This document shows, piece after piece, positions 7,309-18,400 of a stretch of 64,000 nt of DNA. How positions within the stretch are numbered: the stretch's first letter is position 1; each line of letters opens with the position of its first letter. Position numbers and translations under genes: made by a program. The notes beneath the pieces were generated by a model. The model was given only the letters and a program-made list of their open reading frames with translations. It was not told the DNA's origin and ran no database searches. The DNA comes from UBA2256 sp964531105 (GTDB lineage Bacteria > Spirochaetota > Spirochaetia > Treponematales > Rectinemataceae). The stretch is taken from positions 7,419 through 71,418 of the forward strand of contig CAZHFN010000009.1 of assembly GCA_964531105.1 (NCBI GenBank), given 5' to 3'.

Positions 7309-8229
7309 GTGAAAACCTGTTTTCTGTTTCCGGGCCAAGGAGCCCAGTATCCGGGCATGGCAAAGGATATCTACGACACAAGCCAGGAAGCCCGCCGACT
7401 TTTTGCCCTCGCCTCCGACGCCTGCCACATCGACATGAAAAAACTCCTCTTTGAAAGCGACGAAGCCACATTGAAGGAGACAAAAAATACCCAGATCGCC
7501 ATGGTGCTGGCCGAACTGGCGGCCAGCCTCTGCGCGAAGGAGCACGGCGTCATACCCTCCGGCTTCGCCGGTTTTTCTGTAGGCGAATGGCCGGCCTTGG
7601 CCGAAGCCCAGGTTATTTCCTACTCGGATATGTTCCGCCTGGTTTCAGAAAGAGGCAGGCTTATGGACGAGGCTGGGAAGGCATCGGGCGGTTCTTCCAT
7701 GAGCGCCGTGCTCTTTCTCTCTCCCGAGCGAATAGAAGCGGTACTGACCGAGTCCAGGCTGAAGCAAGTGTGGGTTGCCAATTACAACAGCCCCGTACAG
7801 TGCGTCATATCGGGATCCGAGACCGAACTGGGTCTGGCCGAAGAAAAGCTCAAAGCAGCCGGCGCCAAGCGGGTTATACGCCTCAAGGTCTCGGGCGCCT
7901 TCCATTCGCCCATCATGGCGCCGGCGGCCCAAGCCTTCGCCGAATCGGTTGCGGCGGTAAGTTTCCACAATCCCGCCGCGGCCCTTTTCTCCAACGTCAC
8001 CGGTGCCCTGGTGACCACCGGCGAAGAAGCTAAAAAACTAGCCGTAGCCCAGATCACCAGCCCCGTGCGCTGGATCGATGAAGAGCGCTCCATCGCTGAA
8101 GCCGGATTCGAACGCTGCGTCGAGACAGGCCCGGGCACGGTTCTGGCGGGGCTCTGGAAGGCATCGGGCTCAACTATTCCCTGCCTGGCAGGCGGCACGT
8201 TGAACGACATATCCTCCATGTCGCTCTAA
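7309..8229 (+). CDS. fabD: malonyl-CoA:ACP transacylase
   Basis: 306 aa. The start is GTG 7309, set by AGAGGAGG at 7293-7300. The enzyme moves malonyl from CoA to acyl carrier protein for fatty acid elongation. Present are FPGQGAQ near the N-terminus, catalytic Ser90 in GFSVGE, the RGRLMDEA arginine helix and catalytic His199 in SGAFHSP. The nucleophile elbow is normally GHSLGE; here the residue before Ser is Phe and the one after is Val. It is first in the run fabD-fabG-fabF, with no acpP or fabH in the window. Confidence 0.92.
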   Translation: MKTCFLFPGQGAQYPGMAKDIYDTSQEARRLFALASDACHIDMKKLLFESDEATLKETKNTQIAMVLAELAASLCAKEHGVIPSGFAGFSVGEWPALAEAQVISYSDMFRLVSERGRLMDEAGKASGGSSMSAVLFLSPERIEAVLTESRLKQVWVANYNSPVQCVISGSETELGLAEEKLKAAGAKRVIRLKVSGAFHSPIMAPAAQAFAESVAAVSFHNPAAALFSNVTGALVTTGEEAKKLAVAQITSPVRWIDEERSIAEAGFERCVETGPGTVLAGLWKASGSTIPCLAGGTLNDISSMSL

Positions 8230-8248
8230 GCGACAATAAGGAAGTACT

Positions 8249-8980
8249 ATGGATTTATTGCTGAAAGACAAGGTTGCGGTAATCACGGGAGCCAGCAGAG
8301 GTATTGGCGCCGCCATAGCCGATAAATTCCAGGCCGAGGGAGCCAAGGTCTTCAGGCTTTCCCGCACACCTCCCCAAGATACCAATGCTTCTGAAAAGAC
8401 CGCTTCGCCCTGGATCGCCTGCGATGTCGCCAACGAAACCTCGGTGGAATCGGCTTTAGGCTCTATTCTGGCTTCAGAAGGCAAGATCGACATTTTAGTG
8501 AACAACGCGGGAATAACCAGAGATGGGCTTATCATGCGCATGAAGACCGAAGACTGGGATCTCGTGCAGGATACCAACTTACGAAGCGCCTTTTTTCTCT
8601 CCAGGGCTGTGGTGCGCCATATGCTCAAGCGCAGGGAAGGCTGCATCCTCAACATCTCCAGCGTGGTGGGCATCATGGGCAACGGGGGTCAGACCAACTA
8701 CTCGGCATCCAAGGCCGGTCTTATAGGTTTCACCAAAAGCCTGGCCAGGGAACTAGCCCCCCGGGGCGTACGGGTCAATGCCCTCGCGCCAGGCTTTATT
8801 CGTACTTCCATGACTGATACAATTCCAGAGGAATTCAAGCAGAAACTCCTGGAATCCATACCCCTGGGCAGGGTAGGCGAGGCCGATGACACGGCGAATG
8901 CAGCGCTGTTTCTTTGTTCTCCCCTGGCCTCCTATCTGACCGGCGTCGTACTCCAGGTAGACGGTGGAATGGGGATGTGA
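8249..8980 (+). CDS. fabG: 3-oxoacyl-ACP reductase
   Basis: 243 aa short-chain dehydrogenase that reduces 3-ketoacyl-ACP with NADPH. The cofactor motif TGASRGIG is at about residues 14-21, NNAG at about 87, and the catalytic Ser/Tyr/Lys are in ISSVVG and YSASKAG. The C-terminal ALAPGFIRTSMT and the GG near the end (VDGGMGM) are typical of FabG. The gene sits 19 nt after fabD and 2 nt before fabF, which supports the fatty acid role over other SDR activities. Confidence 0.92.
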   Translation: MDLLLKDKVAVITGASRGIGAAIADKFQAEGAKVFRLSRTPPQDTNASEKTASPWIACDVANETSVESALGSILASEGKIDILVNNAGITRDGLIMRMKTEDWDLVQDTNLRSAFFLSRAVVRHMLKRREGCILNISSVVGIMGNGGQTNYSASKAGLIGFTKSLARELAPRGVRVNALAPGFIRTSMTDTIPEEFKQKLLESIPLGRVGEADDTANAALFLCSPLASYLTGVVLQVDGGMGM

Positions 8981-8982
8981 CT

Positions 8983-10224
8983 ATGAAACAAAGAAGAGTC
9001 GCGGTAACTGGACTTGGGGTTGTAAGCCCCATCGGCAATGATATTCCCTCCTTTTGGCAATCCGTTAAGGAGGGCCGGTCGGGTATAGGACCCATAACCC
9101 TGATCGATTCATCCGATCTGGCGGTGCGCATCGCCGGGGAGGTTAAGGGCTTCGATCCCAGCCTCCGTATCGACCCTAAAGAAGCCAAGAAGATGGACCG
9201 CTATACCCAATTTGCGGTCTACGCGGCCGCCGAAGCCCTCCTTGATGCGGGGCTTTCCAAGGAAACCCTGGATTCCCAGCGCACCGGTGTCTGCATCGGT
9301 ACAGGCCAGGGCGGATCGGCCAGCATAGAGGAAGCGGTAACCCGCCTCGTCCAGCGAGGCCCCAGCCGGGTGCCTCCCCTCACCGTAGCCAAAAGCCTGG
9401 CCAACTTCGGCCCCGCCCAAATAGCCATGACCTTCAACATCACCGGCCCCTGCCAATGCATAGTGACAGCCTGCGCCGCCGGCACCGACGCCATCGGCCA
9501 GGCTATGCGGCTCATACGCGAGGGCTATGTGGACAGGGTAATAGCCGGCGGATCCGAAGCCAGCGTTGTGCGGATGTGCATGTCCAGCTTTATCAACATC
9601 CAGGCCATCTCGGCCCGCAACGACGAACCCGAAAAGGCCTCCCGCCCCTTCGACAGAGACAGGGACGGCTTTGTGATGGCCGAGGGGGCCGGCGTTCTGG
9701 TGCTAGAGGACTACGAGATGGCAGTCGCAAGAGGCGCCCGGATCTATGCCGAGGTGGCCGGTTTCGGACAGACCTGCGATGCCCACCATCTCACTGCCCC
9801 CGACCCAGATGGAGCCGGGGTTGCCAGGGCTATCAATCTGGCCCTCTCCGACGCCGGTCTTAAGCCGGAGGATGTAGACTGGGTAAGCGCCCATGGCACA
9901 TCCACGCCCCTCAATGACCCCATAGAAACCAAGGCCATAAAGACTGCCTTTGGCGACTACGCACGGCGCATCAAAGTTTCCAGCCTCAAGTCCATGACAG
10001 GACACTGCATTGGCGCAGCCGGTGCCATAGAGTCCATCGCGGGCATTCTGGGCATGCAGGAAGACTTTATCCACGCCACCATCAACTATGATAATCCCGA
10101 TCCCGAATGCGATCTGGATTATGTGCCCAACAAGGGCATCACCATGCCCATCAGGGCCTTTGTAAAAAATTCCATGGGATTCGGCGGACAAAATGCTGTG
10201 GTAGTTTACAAAAGCGTGCGATAA
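8983..10224 (+). CDS. fabF: 3-oxoacyl-ACP synthase II
   Basis: 413 aa from ATG 8983, two bases after the fabG stop. This condensing enzyme of fatty acid elongation has the Cys-His-His triad of KAS II: Cys164 in TACAAG, His304 in SAHGTSTPLND and His341 in MTGHCIGAAGA, with the conserved Lys336. Length and spacing of the motifs are normal. An open reading frame extends upstream into fabG, but the translated N-terminus MKQRRVAVTGLGVVSP fixes the start. Confidence 0.95.
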   Translation: MKQRRVAVTGLGVVSPIGNDIPSFWQSVKEGRSGIGPITLIDSSDLAVRIAGEVKGFDPSLRIDPKEAKKMDRYTQFAVYAAAEALLDAGLSKETLDSQRTGVCIGTGQGGSASIEEAVTRLVQRGPSRVPPLTVAKSLANFGPAQIAMTFNITGPCQCIVTACAAGTDAIGQAMRLIREGYVDRVIAGGSEASVVRMCMSSFINIQAISARNDEPEKASRPFDRDRDGFVMAEGAGVLVLEDYEMAVARGARIYAEVAGFGQTCDAHHLTAPDPDGAGVARAINLALSDAGLKPEDVDWVSAHGTSTPLNDPIETKAIKTAFGDYARRIKVSSLKSMTGHCIGAAGAIESIAGILGMQEDFIHATINYDNPDPECDLDYVPNKGITMPIRAFVKNSMGFGGQNAVVVYKSVR

Positions 10225-10230
10225 TACTGT

Positions 10231-12507
10231 GTGAGCAACAGCGCTGAACCCAAAGAAGAGTCCCTCGAAGCAGGCAATCCCCTCGCCCCCGGAGCTTTTA
10301 TAGGTCCCGAGGGCGTATATTTTTCAATATTTTCCCGCCACGCCCAGGCCATGACCCTCTGTCTCTACGACAGCATTCATACAAGCCTACCGGCCAGGGA
10401 ACTTCGCCTCGATCCCGTAAATAACCGCACCGGCGACATGTGGCACTGCCACGTCCGGGGCCTTAAGCCCGGAGCCCTCTATCTCTGGAGAGCCGAAGGC
10501 CCCTTCAACCCCGCCAAGGGACATCGTTTCAACCCCAACAGAGCCCTCATAGACCCCTATGCCAAAGCCCTCACCAATGGAACCTGGGACTTGAGCAAGG
10601 CCTTGGGCTACGACCCCCAATCCCCCGACGCCGACCTTTCCCTCTCCGCCCATAGGGACGATGCGCCCCTGCCCAAGTGCGTTGTGGTAGACGATGAATT
10701 CGATTGGCAGGGCGATGCTCCGCTGAACTACCATCTCAAAGACTGCGTCATCTACGAAGCCCATGTCCGAGGCCTCACCCGAGGGCTTCTGGGCCCTGAC
10801 AGCTTCGGATCTCCAACCCCTAAGCCCCTACCCCCCGGTGTCACATCCCTGGAACACCCCGGCACCTACCGCGGCGTAGCGGAAATGATCGGATACTTCA
10901 AGCGCCTGGGCATCACCAGCCTAGAGTTTCTCCCCCTGCACGAATTCGATTCGGCCGAGCATTTCCGCCGCAATCCCGCGACAGGGGCCTTGCTCAGCAA
11001 TTACTGGGGCTATTCACCCCTGGCCTTCTTCGCCCCCAAGGCAGGCTATGCCTATGTGGACGGACAATCCCATTCAGGCGATCCTTCCTTTCCCGTGAGG
11101 GAATTCAAGTACATGGTAAGGGAGCTTCACAAAGCCGGCATAGAGGTAATTCTCGACGTGGTGTTCAATCACAGCGCCGAGGGCAACGAACTGGGGCCTA
11201 CACTCTCCTTCAGAGGCCTGGACAACTCCGTCTACTACATGCTGGATGAGGACAAGCGGCGTTACAAGAACTACTCCGGCTGTGGCAATACCCTCAACTG
11301 CAATCATCCCGTCATGCGCACCCTTATACAGGACTGCCTGCGCTACTGGGTAGTCCAGATGCATGTCGACGGCTTCCGCTTCGACCTGGGTTCCATCCTG
11401 GGCAGGGATTCCTCGGGCAAGTTATTGGAAAATCCCCCGGTGATAGAATCCATAGCCGAGGATCCCCTGCTGCGCAACACAAAGATAATAGCCGAAGCCT
11501 GGGATGCCGGCGGGGCCTATCAGGTGGGTTCCTTTCCCGGCGGGCGCTGGGCCGAATGGAACGATAAGTACAGGGATGATGTCCGTCGATTCTGGCGAGG
11601 AGAAAATGCCTCGGCCATCCATCTAGCCACCCGTATTACAGGCTCCAGCGATCTTTTTTTGCGGGACGGGAGAAAGCCCTTCCACTCCATAAATTTTGTG
11701 ACAGCCCACGACGGTTTTACCCTGAACGACCTGGTCAGCTATACCCGCAAGCACAACGAAGAGAACGGCGAAGACAATAGGGACGGCACTGAAGCCAACT
11801 GGTCCCAGAACTTTGGCGTCGAAGGCCCAACGGAGGACATGGCCGTCGAGGCTAAGAGAACCAGGCAGCTGCGTAATTTCCTGGCCACCCTCCTCCTCTC
11901 CATAGGCACCCCCATGGTACTAGGGGGCGATGAACTTAGAAGAACTCAGCGAGGCAACAACAATGCCTACTGCCAGGATAACGAAATAAGCTGGTACGAT
12001 TGGAAGAGTGCCGAGCGCCATGGCGATCTCTTGGATTTCTTCTCCGCCCTTGTCGCGTTCAGAAAGGAACATCCGGCCTTTAGGCGTCCCGAATTCTTTA
12101 CCGGCCAGGACACGGACAACAACTTGCTGCCCGACATAACCTGGTATGATGAAAGAGGCCTTTCCCCCGATTGGATGTCCATGAACCACACCTTGGCAGC
12201 CCTGATCGACGGCTCGGCCCAGGAAGCCTGGGGTAAAAGCGAGGCTCATTCTCCAAGCGCCCAAGGTGAGAAGGATACCGGGGACGACGACTTTTACATC
12301 ATGTTCAACGCCTCTGCCCACGGCATAGTCTTTACCGTTCCCAAGCACCCCCGAGGTCTCGCCTGGCATAAAGTCCTGGACACCGCCACCACCCCCTCGC
12401 AGCACCGCATTTCCGTCAGCGATGCCAGGCGCAGCCTGCCAGTCGGCCATACCTGCCCCCTGGCTCCCCGCTCAATAGTCCTCCTTGTAGCGCCCCGCGC
12501 TTCATAA
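10231..12507 (+). CDS. glgX: glycogen debranching enzyme, GlgX/isoamylase type
   Basis: 758 aa, GTG start 6 nt after fabF. The N-terminal CBM48/isoamylase-N domain covers about residues 20-130 (GVYFSIFSRHAQAMTLCLYD). The GH13 catalytic domain has VIYEAHVRGLT, VFNHSAEGN, the nucleophile Asp in VDGFRFDLGS, the general acid Glu in IIAEAWDAGG and the third carboxylate in FVTAHDGFTLNDLVSY. RNNNAYCQDNEISW is a strong signature of GlgX/TreX debranching enzymes. It hydrolyses alpha-1,6 branches of glycogen or limit dextrins in the cytoplasm. Linkage to the fab genes is positional, not pathway-based. Confidence 0.93.
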   Translation: MSNSAEPKEESLEAGNPLAPGAFIGPEGVYFSIFSRHAQAMTLCLYDSIHTSLPARELRLDPVNNRTGDMWHCHVRGLKPGALYLWRAEGPFNPAKGHRFNPNRALIDPYAKALTNGTWDLSKALGYDPQSPDADLSLSAHRDDAPLPKCVVVDDEFDWQGDAPLNYHLKDCVIYEAHVRGLTRGLLGPDSFGSPTPKPLPPGVTSLEHPGTYRGVAEMIGYFKRLGITSLEFLPLHEFDSAEHFRRNPATGALLSNYWGYSPLAFFAPKAGYAYVDGQSHSGDPSFPVREFKYMVRELHKAGIEVILDVVFNHSAEGNELGPTLSFRGLDNSVYYMLDEDKRRYKNYSGCGNTLNCNHPVMRTLIQDCLRYWVVQMHVDGFRFDLGSILGRDSSGKLLENPPVIESIAEDPLLRNTKIIAEAWDAGGAYQVGSFPGGRWAEWNDKYRDDVRRFWRGENASAIHLATRITGSSDLFLRDGRKPFHSINFVTAHDGFTLNDLVSYTRKHNEENGEDNRDGTEANWSQNFGVEGPTEDMAVEAKRTRQLRNFLATLLLSIGTPMVLGGDELRRTQRGNNNAYCQDNEISWYDWKSAERHGDLLDFFSALVAFRKEHPAFRRPEFFTGQDTDNNLLPDITWYDERGLSPDWMSMNHTLAALIDGSAQEAWGKSEAHSPSAQGEKDTGDDDFYIMFNASAHGIVFTVPKHPRGLAWHKVLDTATTPSQHRISVSDARRSLPVGHTCPLAPRSIVLLVAPRAS

Positions 12508-12537
12508 TTACCGCTCCCGCGGCCGACCAGTCTAAAC

Positions 12538-12567
12538 TTGCCCCGAGCCAGGGGTAATCCGTATATT
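12538..12567 (+). promoter_or_regulatory. sigma70-type promoter for the SEC-C gene
   Basis: -35 TTGCCC (12538-12543), 18-bp spacer, -10 TATATT (12562-12567), 17 nt before the ATG at 12584. Confidence 0.5.
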
Positions 12568-12583
12568 CTAGTCACGGTACAGT

Positions 12584-13273
12584 ATGGACAGACAAGAAAA
12601 GCCAGCAGCGGCCTATTACCTTCGCCGCGGAATACGAGAACTTTCGATACACAGGCCCGATAGGGCTATAAGCAGCCTCCGCCAGGCCGTGGACTCCATT
12701 CCCCCCTCCTGTTCGGAAGAACTCTCCCAAGCCCTCTACTGGCTTTCCGTAGCCCTCATCCGCCTGGATGAAAGACCCATGGCGGTAAAAAGTCTGGCTT
12801 CGGCCCAAAAGCTGCGTCGGCGGGGCTATGCCAGACGCCTTTACCTGCGAACCGTCAATGAATATGGCATGCCCAAGCAGGACAGCCCAGATCTGGACGA
12901 TTTCTACGCCTTTACCAGCATCCAGATGGCCTACTATCTATCCAAAAAATCCAAGGGCAGATTCGATTCCTTCCAGGAAAGGGATACAGTGCTCAGGCTT
13001 ATAATGGATGCCTGGAAGCAGCTGGGCGGTACCGGCGAACTGGACGATAGAGACAGCTGCGAAAAACTAGACGTATTCCGCAGAACCAAGATTAACTATC
13101 CCAGCTTCGGCCTTTCCTCAACCAGCCAGTTGGCAACATCCAGGACAATAGTTCGGGCTAGCTTCGGTACCGCTGGAAGAACCTCGCTTCGGGCCTCGGA
13201 TCGCTGTTCCTGCGGCTCCGGTCTGCCCTACAGGCAATGCTGCGGTCGGGTGAAACACCTAAGAGAGCTCTGA
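12584..13273 (+). CDS. SEC-C motif protein with helical repeat N-terminus
   Basis: 229 aa. The C-terminus CSCGSGLPYRQCCGR is a SEC-C zinc-binding motif like the one at the end of SecA. The N-terminal 80 residues form helix pairs (YYLRRGIRELSIHRPDRAISSLRQAVDSI, then EELSQALYWLSVALIRLDERPMAVKSLASAQKL) that read as a TPR-like solenoid. The middle has no motif I recognise. SEC-C modules generally contact ribosomes or other proteins; a function here cannot be assigned. Confidence 0.7.
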   Translation: MDRQEKPAAAYYLRRGIRELSIHRPDRAISSLRQAVDSIPPSCSEELSQALYWLSVALIRLDERPMAVKSLASAQKLRRRGYARRLYLRTVNEYGMPKQDSPDLDDFYAFTSIQMAYYLSKKSKGRFDSFQERDTVLRLIMDAWKQLGGTGELDDRDSCEKLDVFRRTKINYPSFGLSSTSQLATSRTIVRASFGTAGRTSLRASDRCSCGSGLPYRQCCGRVKHLREL

Positions 13274-13412
13274 TCCGCCCTCAACTGTTTCGTTTACACA
13301 CAATTGAGAGCCCATTTTTTCCTACCATGTCATTATGAAACAATACGCCTCTTCATGCCTGCGACAGACTGGATCAATCCTAGAATTTTGCGACCTTCTA
13401 CATATAATGTAG

Positions 13413-13442
13413 TTGATATAATTACATATATTATAATATAAT
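13413..13442 (+). promoter_or_regulatory. AT-rich promoter of the sigma factor gene
   Basis: TTGATA (13413-13418) and TATAAT (13437-13442) with an 18-bp spacer. They lie in a 100-bp stretch made almost only of A and T (about 13400-13480), which contrasts sharply with the flanking genes. A second TATAAT lies at 13403-13408. The leader before the ATG at 13523 is about 75 nt. Confidence 0.5.
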
Positions 13443-13522
13443 ATCTAATATTTTAAAGATATTTTTTACAAATCTCTTTTTTGGCATGGCATGTGCATAT
13501 ATATAGCCAGAGGAGAGAAAAC

Positions 13523-14392
13523 ATGAGAAAAAGCAGTTCGTACATGAGCACCGGTTCCGACGCTTCGGATGAAAATATTCTCTCAATTTACCTTAAAGAA
13601 ATTAACAAGATTCCCTTGCTCACCAGAGATCAGGAAAATGATTATGCCACCAGGGCAGCCAAGGGTGAAAAGTTCGCTCAAGATATGCTGGTTAAGTCCA
13701 ATCTTCGCTTTGTCGTCAATGTGGCTAAAAAGTATCAAAACCAAGGCCTGCCCCTCTCGGATCTAATCTCCGAGGGCAATATCGGTCTTATGAATGCCAT
13801 TGAACGCTACGATGTAAGCAAGGGCTACCACTTCATATCCTACGCAGTCTGGTGGATCCGCCAAGCCATCCTCAAGGCTGTATGCGAAAAAAGTCGCATG
13901 ATCCGCCTCCCCCTCAACAGGGCCAACGAGCTCGTGCAGATCGAAAAAGCCAGGAAGAATTTCGAAGGTCTCTCGGAAGATCAGGAAATTCGCGATGTGG
14001 CTGCCTACCTGAATATGGATCCCGATCATGTGGCAGAAATAGTCGCCGTCTCCAGGGACCTTGTATCCTTGGACAGCCCTGTGTACGACGAAAGAAACGC
14101 CAGCGTCGTTGGCGATTTTATCGAAAATGACGCCTATCAGAGTCCCGAGAACTATGCATCCGAGCTCAATCTCAAGGACGATCTCAATAATGTGCTCACC
14201 ATGCTCAATATCAAGGAACGCCAGGTTATAGAGTACCGCTTCGGAATTAACGGAAAACGCCCCATGAGCCTGAAGGAAATCGGCGATCGCATGAATCTCA
14301 CGAAAGAGAGAATCAGGCAGATAGAAAAAGCCGCCCTCAGGAAGATTTCCGTTCCCGAAGTCATGGAAAGGCTGGAAGCCTACGTAGCCTAA
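13523..14392 (+). CDS. group 2 sigma70 factor (RpoD/RpoS-like, no region 1.1)
   Basis: 289 aa from ATG 13523, preceded by AGAGGAGAG. It contains region 1.2 (LSIYLKEINKIPLLTRDQENDYA), region 2 with the core-binding/-10 segment DLISEGNIGLMNAIERYDVSKGYHFISYAVWWIRQAI, region 3, and region 4 with the HTH LKEIGDRMNLTKERIRQIEKAALRKI. Region 1.1 and the non-conserved insert of primary sigma factors are missing. This length matches alternative sigma factors of the RpoS/SigB-D group. It would direct RNA polymerase to an RpoD-like consensus. The AT-rich promoter region suggests special control. Confidence 0.9.
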   Translation: MRKSSSYMSTGSDASDENILSIYLKEINKIPLLTRDQENDYATRAAKGEKFAQDMLVKSNLRFVVNVAKKYQNQGLPLSDLISEGNIGLMNAIERYDVSKGYHFISYAVWWIRQAILKAVCEKSRMIRLPLNRANELVQIEKARKNFEGLSEDQEIRDVAAYLNMDPDHVAEIVAVSRDLVSLDSPVYDERNASVVGDFIENDAYQSPENYASELNLKDDLNNVLTMLNIKERQVIEYRFGINGKRPMSLKEIGDRMNLTKERIRQIEKAALRKISVPEVMERLEAYVA

Positions 14393-14446
14393 GGGAATGA
14401 GCCACACCTGCATGTAGGGTGTAGGTGATGGTATGCAATATGGATA

Positions 14447-14480
14447 GACCGTCCGGATCATTTTCCGGGCGGTTTTTTTT
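14447..14480 (+). terminator. intrinsic terminator after the sigma factor gene
   Basis: The 8-bp stem CCGTCCGG/CCGGGCGG (14449-14456, 14465-14472, one G-T pair) is followed by eight T (14473-14480). Confidence 0.85.
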
Positions 14481-14526
14481 CGGCTAGGATCTGTATGCCT
14501 TGCCAGTATCATGGTATATATGGTGT

Positions 14527-15615
14527 ATGGATTTTAAAGAGTATTCTAAAACAACCCGGGCAAATATAGCAGAAGTTCTATCCCATGAACTAACCAAGGC
14601 TCTGGATCGCAGCCCCTCCTTCTCCGGCGATTCGGCTCAAATATTTACGCTTCTAGATGAGTACGCAGGTGCAGGTAAAATGCTCAGGGGCATTCTAGCC
14701 TGTCTTTCTGCCCAACTATGTGGATTTATAGATTCGGGTACTCTCCACGCAGAGCCTTTGAATAAAACCGACAATTACCGGCTCGGCGTAGCCCTCGAAC
14801 TGTTTCAGGCTGGGCTCCTGATCCACGACGACATTATGGACGGGGATGCTCTCAGGCGAGGCCTGCCCACACTCCACAAGAAATTCGAAACACTCTATTC
14901 TGCCGCAGATGCCCATAACCCGGCACATCTGGGCGAAGCCTTGGGTATTTGTGCGGGCGACATCTGTTTCTTTCTGGCTTGGGAACTACTCTCCGAGTAT
15001 GGTCCTGACATGCTCCGCCTTTTTTCCAGAGAACTTGTATCCGTATGCCTGGCTCAGAGCAAGGATGTCAGCTCGGGCGCTATCGGTAGTTTTCCAGACT
15101 TGAAAACGGTGCTGGAAATATATACCTATAAGACCGCCCGCTATACGATCTGCCTACCCCTCTGCGCCGGGGCTATTGCAGCGGGCAGACCCGAGATCTG
15201 CCCCTATCTGGAGGAAATAGGCCTAAACCTAGGCATACTCTTTCAGCTCAAGGATGACAGCCTGGGTCTTTTTGGCAACGAAAGCCATATAGGTAAACCC
15301 ATTGGTTCTGACCTGCGGGAAGGGAAAAAGACTCCCCATATCCTCCTACTCTATCCCAAGCTTTCAAGCCAGGAACGCTCCAAGTTTGACAGCTTATTCG
15401 GCAGGCAGGACATTAACGATACCGATGTGAACTATGTGAGGGGTCTTATTCGCTCCCATGGCGTCGATACGTATGTGGAACTAATGGAAAATGACTATGC
15501 CATAAAGGCACAGGAAGCCCTGAATCGACTTATCCAGGCATTCCCAGACCTGAATTCCCAGGCCACAACTCTTCTAAAAGACTTTGTCAGCTATTCCCTG
15601 TCCCGGCAGAACTAA
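14527..15615 (+). CDS. polyprenyl (geranylgeranyl-type) diphosphate synthase
   Basis: 362 aa from ATG 14527; there is no clear Shine-Dalgarno sequence. The first aspartate-rich motif is DDIMD (in LIHDDIMDGDALRRGLPTLHKKF). The second is reduced to QLKDDSLGLFGNE, as in many class I prenyltransferases. K-x-G-x-M-L-R-G (GAGKMLRGIL) near the N-terminus binds IPP. It would condense IPP with allylic diphosphates to make the isoprenoid chain for quinones or lipid carriers. The C-terminal 100 residues follow family length. It is the last plus-strand gene before the parS sites. Confidence 0.88.
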   Translation: MDFKEYSKTTRANIAEVLSHELTKALDRSPSFSGDSAQIFTLLDEYAGAGKMLRGILACLSAQLCGFIDSGTLHAEPLNKTDNYRLGVALELFQAGLLIHDDIMDGDALRRGLPTLHKKFETLYSAADAHNPAHLGEALGICAGDICFFLAWELLSEYGPDMLRLFSRELVSVCLAQSKDVSSGAIGSFPDLKTVLEIYTYKTARYTICLPLCAGAIAAGRPEICPYLEEIGLNLGILFQLKDDSLGLFGNESHIGKPIGSDLREGKKTPHILLLYPKLSSQERSKFDSLFGRQDINDTDVNYVRGLIRSHGVDTYVELMENDYAIKAQEALNRLIQAFPDLNSQATTLLKDFVSYSLSRQN

Positions 15616-15619
15616 AAAT

Positions 15620-15635
15620 TGTTTCACGTGAAACC
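15620..15635. promoter_or_regulatory. parS-like centromere site 1
   Basis: GTTTCACGTGAAAC flanked by T and C: 15 of 16 positions match the ParB binding site TGTTTCACGTGAAACA. It lies in the gap between the convergent polyprenyl synthase and gyrA genes. Confidence 0.85.
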
Positions 15636-15689
15636 TTTTCTCCACGCCCAGGACATGCAAGGCCAGCGCCGGAGGATAGCCAAAAGCCT

Positions 15690-15705
15690 TGTTTCACGTG
15701 AAACA
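15690..15705. promoter_or_regulatory. parS site 2, perfect 16-bp palindrome
   Basis: TGTTTCACGTGAAACA is identical to the classical ParB/Spo0J parS consensus. It lies 70 bp from site 1 and about 6.7 kb from the DnaA-trio tract of oriC, the expected distance range for parS. No parA or parB gene is in the window, so the binding protein must be encoded elsewhere. Confidence 0.92.
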
Positions 15706-15744
15706 AAAAGGGCTGCAGAAGTTTATAACTCCGGCAGCCCTTTT
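15706..15744. terminator. bidirectional intrinsic terminator
   Basis: The stem AAAAGGGCTGC (15706-15716) pairs with GCAGCCCTTTT (15734-15744). The A-run on one side and T-run on the other allow use by both the polyprenyl synthase transcript and gyrA. Confidence 0.85.
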
Positions 15745-15790
15745 ATTTAATGCTGAGCAAGGTGGCCTCAGCATTGAAACTTGTGTTTCT

Positions 15791-18388
<2,598 letters not shown>

Positions 18389-18400
18389 TTTTTCGCTTTC

